Shown here: piece after piece, positions 36,827-50,200 of the stretch
How the letters are laid out: each line of letters opens with the position of its first letter
How positions within the stretch are numbered: position 1 is the stretch's first letter
Assembly (NCBI GenBank): GCA_905182985.1
Contig: CAJJDN010000066.1
Location: 17,204 to 81,203 of the forward strand
Length of the DNA stretch: 64,000 nucleotides
Reading direction: 5' to 3'
DNA from: Paramecium sonneborni
Taxonomy: Eukaryota > Ciliophora > Oligohymenophorea > Peniculida > Parameciidae
The notes under the pieces: model-generated
What the model was told of the DNA's origin: nothing
Database searches by the model: none
The model's input: only the letters and a program-made list of their open reading frames with translations
Program-made: the position numbers and the translations under genes

Positions 36827-37319
36827 ATGTTCCTGCACTAGGTTGTTATTAAGTTCCTGGTGGATATTATCCCATACCAGGTTGTTATTAAGGTGTTGAT
36901 GTACCTGAAGGTTATTATTAATTTTATTAACCTGGAAGTTGATTTCCAGGAAGAATTTATTAACTTGGTTGTTGTTCTTGTTATTAAACCTATGGTTATC
37001 CTTCTTATTGTCCTTATTTTGGTTAGCATTTCTTAGCCTTTCCTCCTTTTTGTTGACCACCTTATCCCATACCGCCTTATTACATACCTCCTTATTATTA
37101 TACACCTATAAAACATAAGATATTTTTATATACCTGTTGTATTTTATTATCCTTATTAGTCATAGGGTGCACCTTACATACCATCAGAACTTCCAGGAAC
37201 AGCTAAAATATTATAAATCTAATCATCTTACTTTGACCATCTTATGAAGATCCTTGAGGAGTTTATGTAAAGATGGAAGAGACTATACAAAACAAAAGTA
37301 ATATTTTCATCATTTTCAT
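36827..37319 (-). pseudogene. 5' fragment of the Gln/Gly-rich secreted protein gene
   Basis: Contains the ATG (37319), signal peptide, both introns and the first QQQGG part, then is cut at the duplication junction 36827. No C-terminal domain follows; the frame runs on into the 3' flank of the TPR gene. Confidence 0.85.
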
Positions 37320-38021
37320 TTCAAGTAATTAAATTATGATTTTCTCAAATTTAATTATCGGGGTTTTAAACTACTGAAGGCTCATTATTTGTTTTATTTA
37401 TAGATAAAATCCAAATACTATTTAATCCAAACTTTATTTTAACTTCTAGATTCCATTAAACTTATTTTACTCTCTTACTACTTGATATCTACTCATAAAC
37501 AGCAATAATTTTACTAAGTTTTTCAATTATTATCTCATTCCACTGTTCTCTACTTGTCTTATTTATAATATGAACCTAAAAAACCCAATTTAATAGGATT
37601 CAGCTATAAAGAAAAGGTCAGTTTGATATTCGGTTGATAAACAATAAATTCTTAGAAAATTCTAAGAAGCTTCTCATTTATTATTTAAAAGTTTAGATAA
37701 TTTTAATTAGAGAAATCAAAATACCAATGAAAAATGATTATTAAAAAGAATTACATTATTTTATTTAGCCATTGATATGATTACTACTAATAAATTTTTG
37801 TTTGATTTATGATAATTCTTAAAAAATGATTTTTAAAAGGGTTTAATTTAAATAGTTAAACAAAATTAATAATTTAACTTTACTAATAATAAATTAGGTA
37901 TTTATGTATTGTTTTTAGGACTACTATTCACAAGTTAAGCATTTTTTTTGATTTTATTAACAACTTATATTTATATTGTTATTTGATATTAAATTAAATA
38001 AAAATTATATTTAATAGAAAT

Positions 38022-40482
38022 ATGAGTGAACTTGAATTTGTTTGTAAACATGATGGTCATGATGAAGAGGAGATAATAGGATTCTGTTTAAATTAAAAAT
38101 GTTAAATAGAAGCACAGATTTGTTTAAAATGTTGCTGGGATAAACATACAGATCATGAAGATGATTGTAAGACTTTTAAACAAATATCCAATTTATTGAA
38201 AAAAAATAAAAAAGCATTACCAAGTTAAAATGATGAAGTAATTAACAAATTGAAAGAAATATAAACCAAAAGTGAAAAATTATGCTAATCAAATAATATT
38301 GGTTATGAAAAATTGGATGAGATTGAAAAATACTTATAAGAGAAATAATATCAAAATTGTTAAGCAGATGTATGGGTTTTAAAAAATTTCCTCAATTCTT
38401 AAGACTAAAATAATGAAAGTATTTAAGACTTCAATATTTAATTAGAATTGATATTAGAAGAACTAGAAAATATATTGAAAGCACTAAATAATTTGGGAAA
38501 TCCTTAAGTTAAAGAAAAATATATATCACAATCATCAAACACAGATAACATCTAAATAAATTAAGTTGAAAAAAGACGTAAACTATAAAATATAAATTAG
38601 ATTAGGAAATTTAAGTTAATATTGAGTCATAAAGTACATCTGAACAAGCTTAATCTAAATCATAGATTAAGTAATTAAAAAATAAGGAAGATGAAATTGA
38701 AATAACTTATGAAAAATAAACTTATCCAAAATAACCAATATAATAATCACCTTTTCTATAGACCGATTTCCAAAACAGCAAAGAGAAGTCTCCATAAGAA
38801 ATTTCTTAATAAATAGGAGTCAATTCTTCATAAATACTTTAAAATAAAGTTTAATAGCACTCTTTTTAATAAAATTTGAAATCACAAAATCCATCATTAT
38901 TATTTTAATAAATTTCTAGCTATCAAAATTAAATATCAAATCAACCTTAAGCATTCAAAACTTCTAATCCGATGATTTAAACCACTTAACCTCATTCAAT
39001 TCTCACTTCCTAAATACCCCAAACACCTTAAATTATAAAATAACCCACATAACCACTTTTGTAATTAGAAAATACAAGACCTATTATATAATGTAATTTT
39101 ATATTCAATATCAATAGAGTAAAATGTAAATTAAAGTTAATTTTAATAACCAATCTAATAGTAGGGTACTTGCCCTTAATCTGAAAAAGATATTAAAACA
39201 AAATTACAATCTGTTAATTAACAATATATGAACTAAAATCCTGAGTAATCTATATAAATTAATTTAAGGTATTAAAATCAACCCCTACCAGAAATAAATT
39301 TAAGCTATTTACAATAAAAAAATTCTTAAAAAATATTTTCAGGTATACAACCTTAAAGTAAGAATTAGAAGATGATTTGGTGTTATTATTAAATTCTTAA
39401 GAAATTGCATTTAAAAATGAAGAACTTCAATAAGTCTTAAATTCTTGTGATGAAGCACTTTAGACAGATCCATTCAAATACGAGTTCAATTTTAAAAAAT
39501 GTAATTTATCAAATATATATTAAGGTTTAACATTACTCAAAATGCAAAAATACAATGATGCCTTCTTTTATTGTGAAACTATGTAATAAATAAGTCCAAT
39601 AAATAAAACTTTTACTTTAAAAGGCATTGCCTTACATGGATTAAAAGATTATATTGAAGCTTTAAATAGTTATTGTATTTCAATATCTACTTAACCAACT
39701 TTTGAAATATATCTTTTTTAAGGTATAAAACAAACATATTTTTAGGGAAAACATTAATGGCTATGAAGGAGCATGATGTGGCTATTTAATCCTTCGAAAA
39801 TTCAATAAAAATGGAACCGCAACAACACTATGGCTATTATTATAAAGGTTCTTTTATATATATAATAGGTCTTGCATTAATTGAATAAAAAAAGTTTAAT
39901 CTGGCAATGACAAATTTCGATATTGCTTTAAAATTTTCGCCAAAAAATGTTCAGGCATTAATATAAAAGGGTTAATTTTAGTAAAATATTTTAAGCAAAA
40001 TGCTTAAATAAACTATAAGCATTTAAAGAAGCTATCAAATGTGCAGATAAAGCAATTTAATTTAAACCAGATGAAGAATCTGCTTATTTTTAGAGAGGTT
40101 TTTTATGGTTAGTAATCTAGGATTTGGATTATTTAAACTAGAAGATTACCAGTAAGCATTAAAATAATTTGAAAATGTCATATAAATTTAAAATTAAATG
40201 AATGAAGCTCATTTTTATAAAGGTAAATCCAATTTCTTAAATGAGGTTAAATACTACATCATTTGGGCAAATTTCAAGAAGCTATAAAAGCATTTGATGA
40301 AGCTTTAAGAATAGAAGAAAATCCATATTATATGATAAAAAAAGGTTAAATATTTATTAAATATTAAAGCTGATACATTAAAAGCAATGGAGAATATTGA
40401 AGAAGCTGACTTGCTTTATTAAAAAGCATAATCCATCATTTCTAATGGCATTTGGGAAAATTTAAATATTGAATAAAACTGA
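38022..40482 (+). CDS. B-box zinc finger / TPR repeat protein, copy 2
   Basis: Same reading frame, introns and stop (40480-40482) as the gene at 34214, shifted by 3808. Complete in itself. Whether it is a second gene or an assembly duplicate depends on the reality of the tandem duplication. No difference between the copies was noticed, which makes any functional divergence unlikely. Confidence 0.85.
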
Positions 40483-40634
40483 ATATGTATTTAAACAAAT
40501 GTATACAATAATTTTATTGATCTTAACAATCTCAATTGTTCTTGATATATAAATCTATTTTTCTACTACTTTTATTCCATTTTAAAATGCTTTGATTTTT
40601 TAGATAAATATTTAGTTTACATTATGTTATGATA

Positions 40635-41940
40635 CACATGAGATTTAACTATTTTTATTTTTGAAAAATATTTCAGAAAAAAAGTAAAAGGACTCAGTCA
40701 TTTCTAAGATAATGATATAAATTTAGTATCTAGCAAAGAAATTTTTATAAAAGTTTAAAATATGTTCACAAGCTATATTGAAATTGTAAAATAATATTTT
40801 TGGTAAAAGCTACAAAAATTAATGATCTAATTAAAGAAAGTAATAATTTTATAAATTTTTTTTAAAAATAGTAATTTATAATTAAAATTCTTAAAATTTT
40901 AAAATATAAAGTTTTTAAATATATTTTCTAAAATTTTCCAATTAATTTTAAAAAAAGAATAAATAACATAATGATAACCATTTTAATTTTTTTATGTACT
41001 TTTTTTCATTCTAGATTTTATTTAAATATCGAAATAAAATTTAATAGTAGGTCATGATGAAGTTAAAGAATATTAATATAATTACAATTATGATTTAAGC
41101 AATAAAATTGCACAAACATTAACTATTTTATTATAAGTATGTGAATGAAAAATTCTATATAATATTAAAAATTTTTAAAATAAGAGAAAGATGAATAAAA
41201 TTAGGTGATTATACTTTATTAAGCAACAATAGATATCTCACAGCCTTTATTGCGATCTTCAGTTTAAGGGTAGGTTTGGGTTTGTTCTTGGGACTGTCTT
41301 TAGAGAATCAAATACCTAGTGAGATGTTAATTTTTTATAAATTTGGTTAAATTTATATGAAAATTTTGATAAATCAATTCAGAAATTGTTTGAAAAAATT
41401 TAAAACAGAAATGATATCGATACTGTTTTTATCAGATTGGCTTTAATCTGTGTTGTACCGTAATTTCTCTTAATACTAACAAATTGTTGCAATTATATTC
41501 AAATTTGCCAATATATCCATTGCTATGTTTGTAAATGGAAGTGAAAGTTTCGTCTTATATCTTGGTGAATTATGGAGTTTACATAAATTTAATATATCAC
41601 TTAACTAAATTTTTGAAAAATACTGTAAATAACAGATTAAATTCTAATTATTATCAAAGTCTAAATCATAGCATAAGCAAATCGAGCAAGGTTAACTTTT
41701 AAAACTTATTTTTTAACAGTATTAATAATTAGAATAATATGAAGTTATGAAATTTATTGAATCCCTTCTCATTTATAAATTCTTAAGATTCTCTAGGATA
41801 TATATGTTTAATTAACTTTTTTTATTAAATCTATTTTTTTATATAAAAATATTAATTTGATAAAAAATACATAATAATAGAATTCAAAAAATATTAAAAT
41901 AAATAAATTCTTCATTTTCTATTATAAAGAAAATTCTTTG
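40635..41940 (+). other. spacer with possible broken gene
   Basis: Upstream of the kinase gene. From 40970 to 41830 the plus strand shows an opening that starts MITILIFLCTFFHS (signal-like), then VGHDEVKEYQYNYDL and KLGDYTLLSNNRYL, then a Lys/Gln-rich stretch free of TGA until about 41860. Frames change between the pieces, and a needed intron near 41143 would be about 48 nt. Family not recognised. It could be a decayed gene or chance, since TGA is the only stop. Confidence 0.3.
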
Positions 41941-44900
41941 ATGGATAATCAGAATATTTTAATAATAGATGATGTTACATATAAAATATAATAATTTATT
42001 GGTGAAGGATCAGAAGGAATAGTTTAAAAGGGAGAAAATATTTAAAACAAAGAAATTGTAAGTATTAAACAATACAAAAAATTTAATTAAAATGAATACA
42101 ATGCAATTTAAACAATTAAAAAAGGAAATTGCAGCCATATAATTGAAATAAAAGCTATACAATAAAAATTTAATTAACCTCTAATAATCATAATGGAGTA
42201 TGCTCATGGAGATTTCAATAAATTTATAGAAACAGATGATTATAAATGCTTAGATTACGATTAAAAAAATAAATATTTTCTTTAAGTAATTTTAAAACAT
42301 GATTTTTTTTAGATGGTCCAAGGAGTTAGTTAACTTCATGAATTGGGATTTTTTCACAGAGATTTAAAACCAGAAAATTTTGTATATATTAATAAACCAA
42401 ACAATGAAAAAATTGTTAAATTGATTGATTTTGGTTTAGTTAAAGAAACCTCAAATAAGTTGATGTCAACTAGTTGTATTGGATCAACATGTTATATTGC
42501 ACCAGAGGTATTAGCAAATACCAATACTTTTTATGACAAATCAGTTGATATTTGGTCTTTGGGAGTCATTTGGTATGAAATGTTAACACAAGAAACATTT
42601 TTTTAAGGTAACATTAATTTATAATTTTAGGTAATGATTAAAAGAAAGTTTATAAAAATATTTTATCAATCACTTAAGAAGAGATTGAATCCGTAATTTA
42701 AAATAATAAAAAGATAAAACAAGAAGAAAAAGATTTGATTTCAAAGATGCTCAAAAAAAAATCAATTCAAAGAATTCAATTAAAAGATATATTGACAGCT
42801 TATAACCAAAGAATTTAAAATCACTAATCATTTTAATTAAATAATAAATTTATGCAAAATTAATTCTCATAAAAACCATTCTTATTTTCTACTGTAAAAC
42901 CATAACCTTTAAATAAGATGTAATTTATTGATTAACCAATATAACCTTAATAATTTTTAAAATAATAAAATTAGTTTTTATAATAATCAAAATTTTAGAA
43001 TTAAAAAGAAGAATAAGAAACAATTAAATAATAATAGGAGTTATTAAAACTGAAATAAAAATAAGAAAAGGAAGAATAAGAAAAAAGATAAAAATAAGAA
43101 AAGGAGGAATAAGAGAGAAACAGATAATAATAGTTATTAGAACTAAAATAAAAATAAGAAAAGGAAGAATAAGAAAAAAAAAGATAAGAGGAAACATAAA
43201 AGATTTAATTAGAGTTAAAAAAGAATATGGAAGAAGAATATAGAATAAAAATTTAATAATTTGAATATAAGAAATTACTAGAAATGTAATAAATGAAAAG
43301 ATAAATTGAAAACTAGAAAGCAAAAGAACTTGATGATGAATTAAAAAAGATTTACTAATAATAGAAATTAGAATTTGAAGATTAAATAAAATAAAAATAA
43401 TAAGAATTAATTGCACAACAATAAAAGGCTCAATAATAAGAATAAGATACAAAATAGTTAGCTGAAATGTAAATCTAGTAATCAATATAGTTTTACAATC
43501 AACTGAATTAATTTAAAAAATAGATAGAATAAAATTAATAATAATATATTGAATAATATAAATAAAGGGAGCAATAGTAAAGAGAGTAAGAAATTAAAAT
43601 ATAATTAGAAACTTTTGAAGAAGACCTTAAAAAATAATTAGAAATAGAAATTTAAAATAAGTATTTGCTAGAATATTCAAAAAAAGTAGATTAATTGGAA
43701 CAAAACTAAGTTTAAGTAAATTTAAAATAATTAGAAGAAAAAAAATAATCATTGTTAATTCTATTTTAATCGTAATACAATGCTATTTCAATTTTTATAT
43801 CAAATCTAAACTAAAAATTATAGATAATAAAAAATATTGAAACTTAAGATTAAATGAAAACTGAGTTGATTACTATCATAAATAATTAAATCTAAAAATA
43901 AAATTAAACACTCAAAGAAAATGAAGATAGAAAATAGAATATATAAAATGCTTTTTAATAAGAGTAACTTAGAGGATAGGATAATTATATAACTTAGGAA
44001 ATTTAATAAAATATATAAGAATAAAATAAGTTTATTAATTAGATTGAAGATAAATAAATGTTACTTTTAAAGTAAGTAAATGATAGATAAAAGATTGAAT
44101 ATTAAAAAATGAAACATGAAAAAGAAATGGACCAATTAAATAATGAAAAACAAAAATTTGAAAAATAATTTACTAATTTAAAATAACAATTTACTCCATT
44201 TTCAGACAATATTCAAAAATTTTAATAAAAAATAAAGTTTTATGACGAAATTTAATAATAAAAATATGGATAAGAGAAATTGATGGAAGTTATAAAGCAT
44301 TACTAAAAACTGATTTCAGATTTTTTAATTCTGGAAGAATAAGAGAAAATGATGCATTCACTTGAGCGATCTTGCTAAATTTTCAATTATTAATCCTTTA
44401 ATAGCAAGATTGAGGAACTTTAATTAGCTTAAAAAAGACTTAAAATATCTATTGATGAATCAAATACATCTCTTGAATAAATTGATAGTAAATTTGTTGA
44501 TGAACATCATAGATAAATATAGGAATTAGCTGATAATTTAAAAGATTTATAGGATAAATTTAAATATCTATATAAGAATTAAAAATATAAATAAAAAATA
44601 GATTAAATTATTATTCAAATAGGAGATTGTTTTGGCAAATTAAATTCTATGGAATTACTTTTAACTTAAGAACTATTTGAAAATTATCAATAATTCAATT
44701 AAATATAAGATTCAATCAATCAAAATTTAAAAGAATTTGAAAAATAATATGATTAATTGCATGAATAAATTCATCACGATTAATAAATTGAATTAATAAA
44801 TGCTGAAAGAATATAAAAATTAAAAAATATAGATGCATAATTAAGTGAATTTTTAAATAAAATGAATCAATTAAAAATTAAGATAAATGATTTTATTAAT

Positions 44901-46244
44901 TATCAATATTGCAATAATGAACAAACTAAGAACTTAGTACTGGGTAAATAAAGAAAGATAGATTAAAATATGAATTAAATTTAAGAATAATTCAAACTAT
45001 TTAAAGAATTTAATTAATTTAATTCCTATCAAACTATTAATGATTAAATAATCTATTTAGAATAATTTGAAGAAAATTTAAATAATTTACTAATTAATGA
45101 AGAAGAATAACTTATCCAATTAAAGTTAATAGTTTAAAGAATAGGAGTTGAAAACAAAAATGAATAAGAAAAAGAAATTTTAATATTGAAGAATTAATTT
45201 TAATAAAAATAAATGCAATTTTCAAAAGAAATTTAATTAATCAAAATTGAAGCAGATAAGATTCAATATATAAAATAAATAAATCTAAATAGAGAAAATT
45301 TGTAAAAGGAACTTGATGACGAAATTTAAATATTAGAGAAATATTAGGAATTTAATTAAGATAATTAAAAGCTATTTAAAGAAAAATTAAATTAATTTTA
45401 AAATAAATAAGGGTAAATGCCATTATAATAAAAGATTGTGGATTTACTGGGAAAATAAAAATAATATAATTCTTAAAAAGCCTAAAAATTAGAGGAAATA
45501 TTGAGAAATGTATACAGTATAAAAGGCTAATTGTAATTTGAAAATCTTGATAATAAACTTATTGATACATATGAATAATTCAAAATATTTGAAGAACAAT
45601 TATAAGTTAAAATAAATGAATTAGAATAAAATTAACAGAATAATCCAACATCGTTTTAACAAATAATAAGTGAAATTAAAAATTTAATTTTGCAAATAAA
45701 TTAAAGGTTGGAAAAAATTCCCAAGCCCGATGAAATTTAAATATTCAAAAAAGTATTTTTAATTAATTCATAATCTTATGAAAAATTATATTCTTTAGTT
45801 AACTATATAAGGTAGTATCATTTAACAAGATATTATGAAAGATTTAAAAATGACGCAGAAAAATAAAATAAGAAAAAAAAAAACTAACAGGAAAATAATT
45901 ATATTTAGGTCTTTTAAATTAAACAAAATGAACAAATGGAAGAAAATACTTAGAAGGAGAAGGCAGCTTAAGATTTGCTAAAGACATTCGAAAATATTCT
46001 ACTTCATAATTACCAGAAACTGATGATTCATGAAATTAAAAGGGATTATGAGTAAATTAAAAAACAAATAGAATTTTAAGAAAATTTAATTAAATAAAAA
46101 AATTTAGTAAGACTAAGAGCTTTTATAAAAGACAAGTAAATTATAAAAGAGATTATTATCGAGAAATAATATTTTAAAATAATAGAGTTTTCATAGATGT
46201 TAATTTTTGAAATTATTTCAAATTATTCTAAAGAATAATATTGA
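41941..46244 (+). CDS. protein kinase with a very long coiled-coil tail
   Basis: ATG 41941 to TGA 46242-46244. An intron of 23 nt at 42608-42630 is certain; a second of 27 nt (42286-42312) is likely because its removal joins YFLQ to MVQGV as in related kinases. About 1417 residues. The kinase domain covers about 10-290: GEGSEG glycine loop, VSIK lysine, HRDLKPEN catalytic loop, DFG, a CIGSTCYIAPE activation end and DIWSLGVIWYEML. All key catalytic residues are present, so it should be active toward Ser/Thr. From about residue 340 on it is almost entirely Gln/Glu/Lys with heptad-like Leu/Ile, a coiled coil over 1000 residues long. Such tails usually mediate oligomerisation or cytoskeletal anchoring. 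A standard-code reading of the antisense strand gives a false Ile/Leu-rich frame at 43.0-43.5 kb. A decayed copy of the tail lies at 62.5-64 kb. Confidence 0.88.
42286..42312 (+). other. probable 27-nt intron, length a multiple of three
   Basis: Reads gtaatttt...ttttag with codon-boundary phase. It contains no in-frame TGA, so if retained it would add nine residues (VILKHDFFQ) in the middle of kinase subdomain VIa. Comparison with the usual QMVQGVSxLH pattern favours splicing. Confidence 0.65.
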
Positions 46245-46414
46245 TTGAATAAGTATTTATTTTAAAAAGTGAAAAGTTTTTCATAAATTATATTCTTTGT
46301 TTTTTTTAAAAATAAATATAATAAGAAATTTAATTAAAATTTATTTATTAAATATTTTGTTGATTTCCAAAGATTTAGAAAATAATATCTTTAAAGGAAT
46401 ATACTTAGTATAGA

Positions 46415-46835
46415 ATGTTAAATTCTAACATAAATGAAATAGCTATTCTTTTAATAGAAAAAGAAAAGTAATACAATTTCCATAAACTTGAAAAGTTGAA
46501 TGCTCAAAAGGTACTTAAGACAAATTTAATTCTAAAATAACCAATCCTTTTAAATTTTAGGAATTAATAAGGAGAATCTACTGGCTTAACCTATAGTTTA
46601 TGATTTAATAATAAAATTATAGTAGATAACAACTAAAGTTATTTTAGAATTTCTTGAAATTGAGGAAAGTTTACTTGAAAAATATTCTGATTAACAAAAT
46701 GGCAAATAAAATTAAATAGCATAATTAAGTTTATTTATCATTCATAAGGATTATTATTAGTAAAATTTAGCTTTTTCATTTGCTTAAATATCAATTTAGA
46801 AAGTAGAAAGTGAGGATTTTATCAATGCTTACTGA
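46415..46835 (+). CDS. small protein of unknown function
   Basis: ATG 46415 (MLNSNINEIAILLIEKEK) to TGA 46833-46835. A 25-nt GT..AG intron near 46490-46514 gives 132 codons in one frame with the well-formed second part INKENLLAQPIVYDLI and EFLEIEESLLEKYSD. It starts 170 bp after the kinase stop on the same strand. It could be an independent small gene or a detached C-terminal piece of a larger one. Predicted helical, no domain recognised. Moderate doubt over start and intron. Confidence 0.45.
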
Positions 46836-47286
46836 AGAAGGATATCTTGGTATTTTGATTTTTATAAATTATATTGTATTTATTTTAAAATCTAAATAAA
46901 AATAATATCTAGATTATTAGTTCATATAAAGAATTCTAAAGTATATTCAAAAATATTGAGGTAAATTAAAAAAATTAATGAACTTAATGGTCAGCTTACA
47001 TCACTTAATTCATAAACTCTTTAATGTGTAATTATTAATTATTAAAATAAAATAAAAAATATTAAAATAAAATATATATTTTCTGAGAATTCAACTTTTA
47101 TGATAATTTAATTTACAGGAATTAAATAATTGTATATATTTAAATAATAAACCTGAAAAGGATTCGAAATTAAATTATAATATCATTATTAACTTTTTCT
47201 AATGAGATGCTATGTTTATTTTAGTAGGTTCATAATCGTATCTTACTTTTTAAATTTTTTTTTATTCATAAAATTTTGGGATAAAT
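46836..47286. other. spacer between convergent genes
   Basis: 450 bp of AT-rich DNA between a plus-strand and a minus-strand stop. Nothing recognised. Confidence 0.5.
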
Positions 47287-50200
47287 TCAAATTATTTTTA
47301 TATAACTAATATAAATATAAATTTATACCAAAAAGAGGATTTAAGAAATGTTATTATTAGGATAATAGCATTTGAATTCCTTGACTATTTCAAAATTATT
47401 AAAAATTTCAAGATATTATCCTCTAATTAATTTTTATCCATTTATATCTTCATCTGAAGAATCTTCAGATGTTACTTTAATTGTTAATCCTCTTTAAATA
47501 TTGAAATTATTAATATCTTTATTTTCTTTACTTTCTTTATTATTTATATTAAGAGTTTATTGTCTTTCTTTTTATTATTGTAACTATTCTTCTTTTTATT
47601 TAATTTTCTCAAACTAGACTTATTATGGATGATACCAAATTTAATTTTAAGTAGTTTCTTGAAAAGTAATCTACTTATCAGTAAACCTTTATTTATTTTT
47701 TAACATTTATTCTTCTAAATATTAATTAGTTAAATGATTTTCATCTTCTGATACATCATCTTCATCAACTATTTTAGTATTTATTTTATTAATTGATTAT
47801 TTTTTATTAATATCTTAACCTTAATCACTTTTATTATCAACTTAGTATATTTCAATGTTAGGTTTAAGATTGCTATTTTTAATAGATTCTTAACTTATTG
47901 AATATTCTAGTTCGAAATGTGATTCATCTAATTTACTTTATTTATTATATAGAATTTCTTAAGCCTTATCATTTTAGATTAAATAATCTTATATACTTTA
48001 TTTTCTCATTATTATTTGTTATTAAAAAGGATTCTTTTTCTATTATTAAGATAATATTTATTAATTATTATTATTTCTAGATTATTTATTAAATCTTTCG
48101 ATATTCTCTTCTCCCTCATTTAATAATTTATTATTTAATTTTTGTTTGTTTTTCACAGTATCATACTGATCTGTATGTTTTCTTTCAAATTTTTATCTAA
48201 TTGAATTTCTTTTATTTAAGACTCTTTGCTCTTTTATATCAGTCTCATTTGAAGGTAACATTGGATTTGATTATTTTTCAATTTATGGTAATTATTCACT
48301 AATATTTAATGAGAACTTATTTTCATCTGATCTTTCTTCTTTAGTTTATGGTTCTTCTTATGTTGTTTGTATTTTTTAACTATTGAGACCTGTTAATAAA
48401 TGAATATCCTAAGATTTACTCAAAGTTCCAAATTGATGATCTTTTTCTATTGGAACTTCTTGATGTTATTTTATTGAATTATTTTTATTAATTAATTGAG
48501 TATTATGAAGAGATTAATGAGATATACAATTAATAGAAGTTGGTACAATTTGTAATTGTGATATTGGTTTAATAAATTAATTAGATAGAGCATAAGATAT
48601 CTTTTCTTCATATTATTATTAGGATTTGATTGCTGCTTGCAATTCTAAAATGTATATTATAATATTTACATTCTTTGATTCCATCTAAATTACACATCTC
48701 ATCATTCTTCATTATATATTATACTACACTTTCCATAACAAGAAAATGATGTTTCTTTGTTGATATTCTTCTATCATAATTATTTCTTAATCTATTAATT
48801 CTATCTTGAGGTACATTATGTCTTAATTGATATAATACTTTTGTTCTATTTAAACCTCCAATAAGAAGAGGACAATCAAGGATGAAATGTTTTGATTTAC
48901 GACAAATTTAACATTAAATTGAAATTTTCTCATATTATTTTTGTAATCTAATATCTTCCTCAAAGTTTTTATAGATTTCCTGTTCAATAAAATTATATAA
49001 ATACATAATCTATTTCACTTTATTTTATATTATCAAGAAGTGTCTATCGATCAATTGCTAATAATTTTGTATTCTTAGTAGCAATAGCTTCATAATTATA
49101 TTCATTATTAAGTATAAAATTAAGTTAGCCAACCAAACAAGGAGTTTTTAATTTTTCAAGAATTCTTTTTTTCTTATTTATTATTAAGTGTAAGTCTATT
49201 TATCCATTTACTAAAATATATAACTTATCAGCTAGATTGTTTGATTTAAATAGATATTCATCTGGTTATAATTATAATTCTTTAAATTATAAACAAAGAG
49301 TAACCAATAAAGAATTACTAAATTACTTAAATAAATCTAATTATTTTAGTAATTTAATATTTATATCAACAATCATTTAATCCTTTAATTATTGAGGAAT
49401 TTAATCTTGAAATTGGATTACTTCTTAAGAGGGTTTGCTCCAAAAATATTCAAAATATCTTCTGAATTTTATCTGTAATGATGCTGATACTTTTTATTTT
49501 TTTAAGAATTTATTCAAACTATTCATATTAGTTTTAAATTAAACAGATTGTTTTGACATATCTTAAAATATCTATCCAATACTATTAACTGAATAAGCAA
49601 ATGTTGCAGTAGATATTAATGTCATTATAATACAGAATATTCTCTCAGTTAAATTTACTGGAGTTATATCACCATAACCAATAGTTGTCATAGTAACTAT
49701 ACTCCAATAAAATGAAACGACATATTTATCAATCCACATGAAATCTTACAATTATTCTTTTATCAACCACGTTTCTGTATTTTTATTTCCCCAATCTCCC
49801 CATACTCCTAATTTATGCCATATACAAGCTGAAAAATGAGCACATAATAGGATAAAAAAACTCTATTATTAATATTCTATTACATCAATTTTATTAACTC
49901 AAAAATAGTTGTTTGTTGTTATGTCAATTCCAAACGATTAAATAATGAATTAGTTAGTTTTGATATTTAAAACACTTTTAAAATTATTACAAGATCTAAA
50001 TAAATAAAATCAAATTGCCTTCCAATAAAAAATGGAATTATCAGAACCAAATCAATTAAAAATTCTTGCTTTAAGTATCGCTTTATTAATCTTTTTCTAT
50101 TTTTTATAAGAACGCCTTTACTATATATGCAAGTATTGAATTTGATAAGGATTTCTAATAAAAATGAATAACTAGGTAGTTATTCGAATATAAAGTCTTT

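Larger units (their letters stand above)
36827..40634. repeat. 3808-bp exact tandem duplication, unit 2
   Basis: Second unit of the direct duplication. After 40634 the sequence becomes unique (cacatgagattt). Confidence 0.95.

Noticed and set aside
43024..43485. 153-residue Ile/Phe/Leu-rich frame on the minus strand
   Set aside because: It is the antisense of the Gln/Glu/Lys coiled-coil tail of the kinase.
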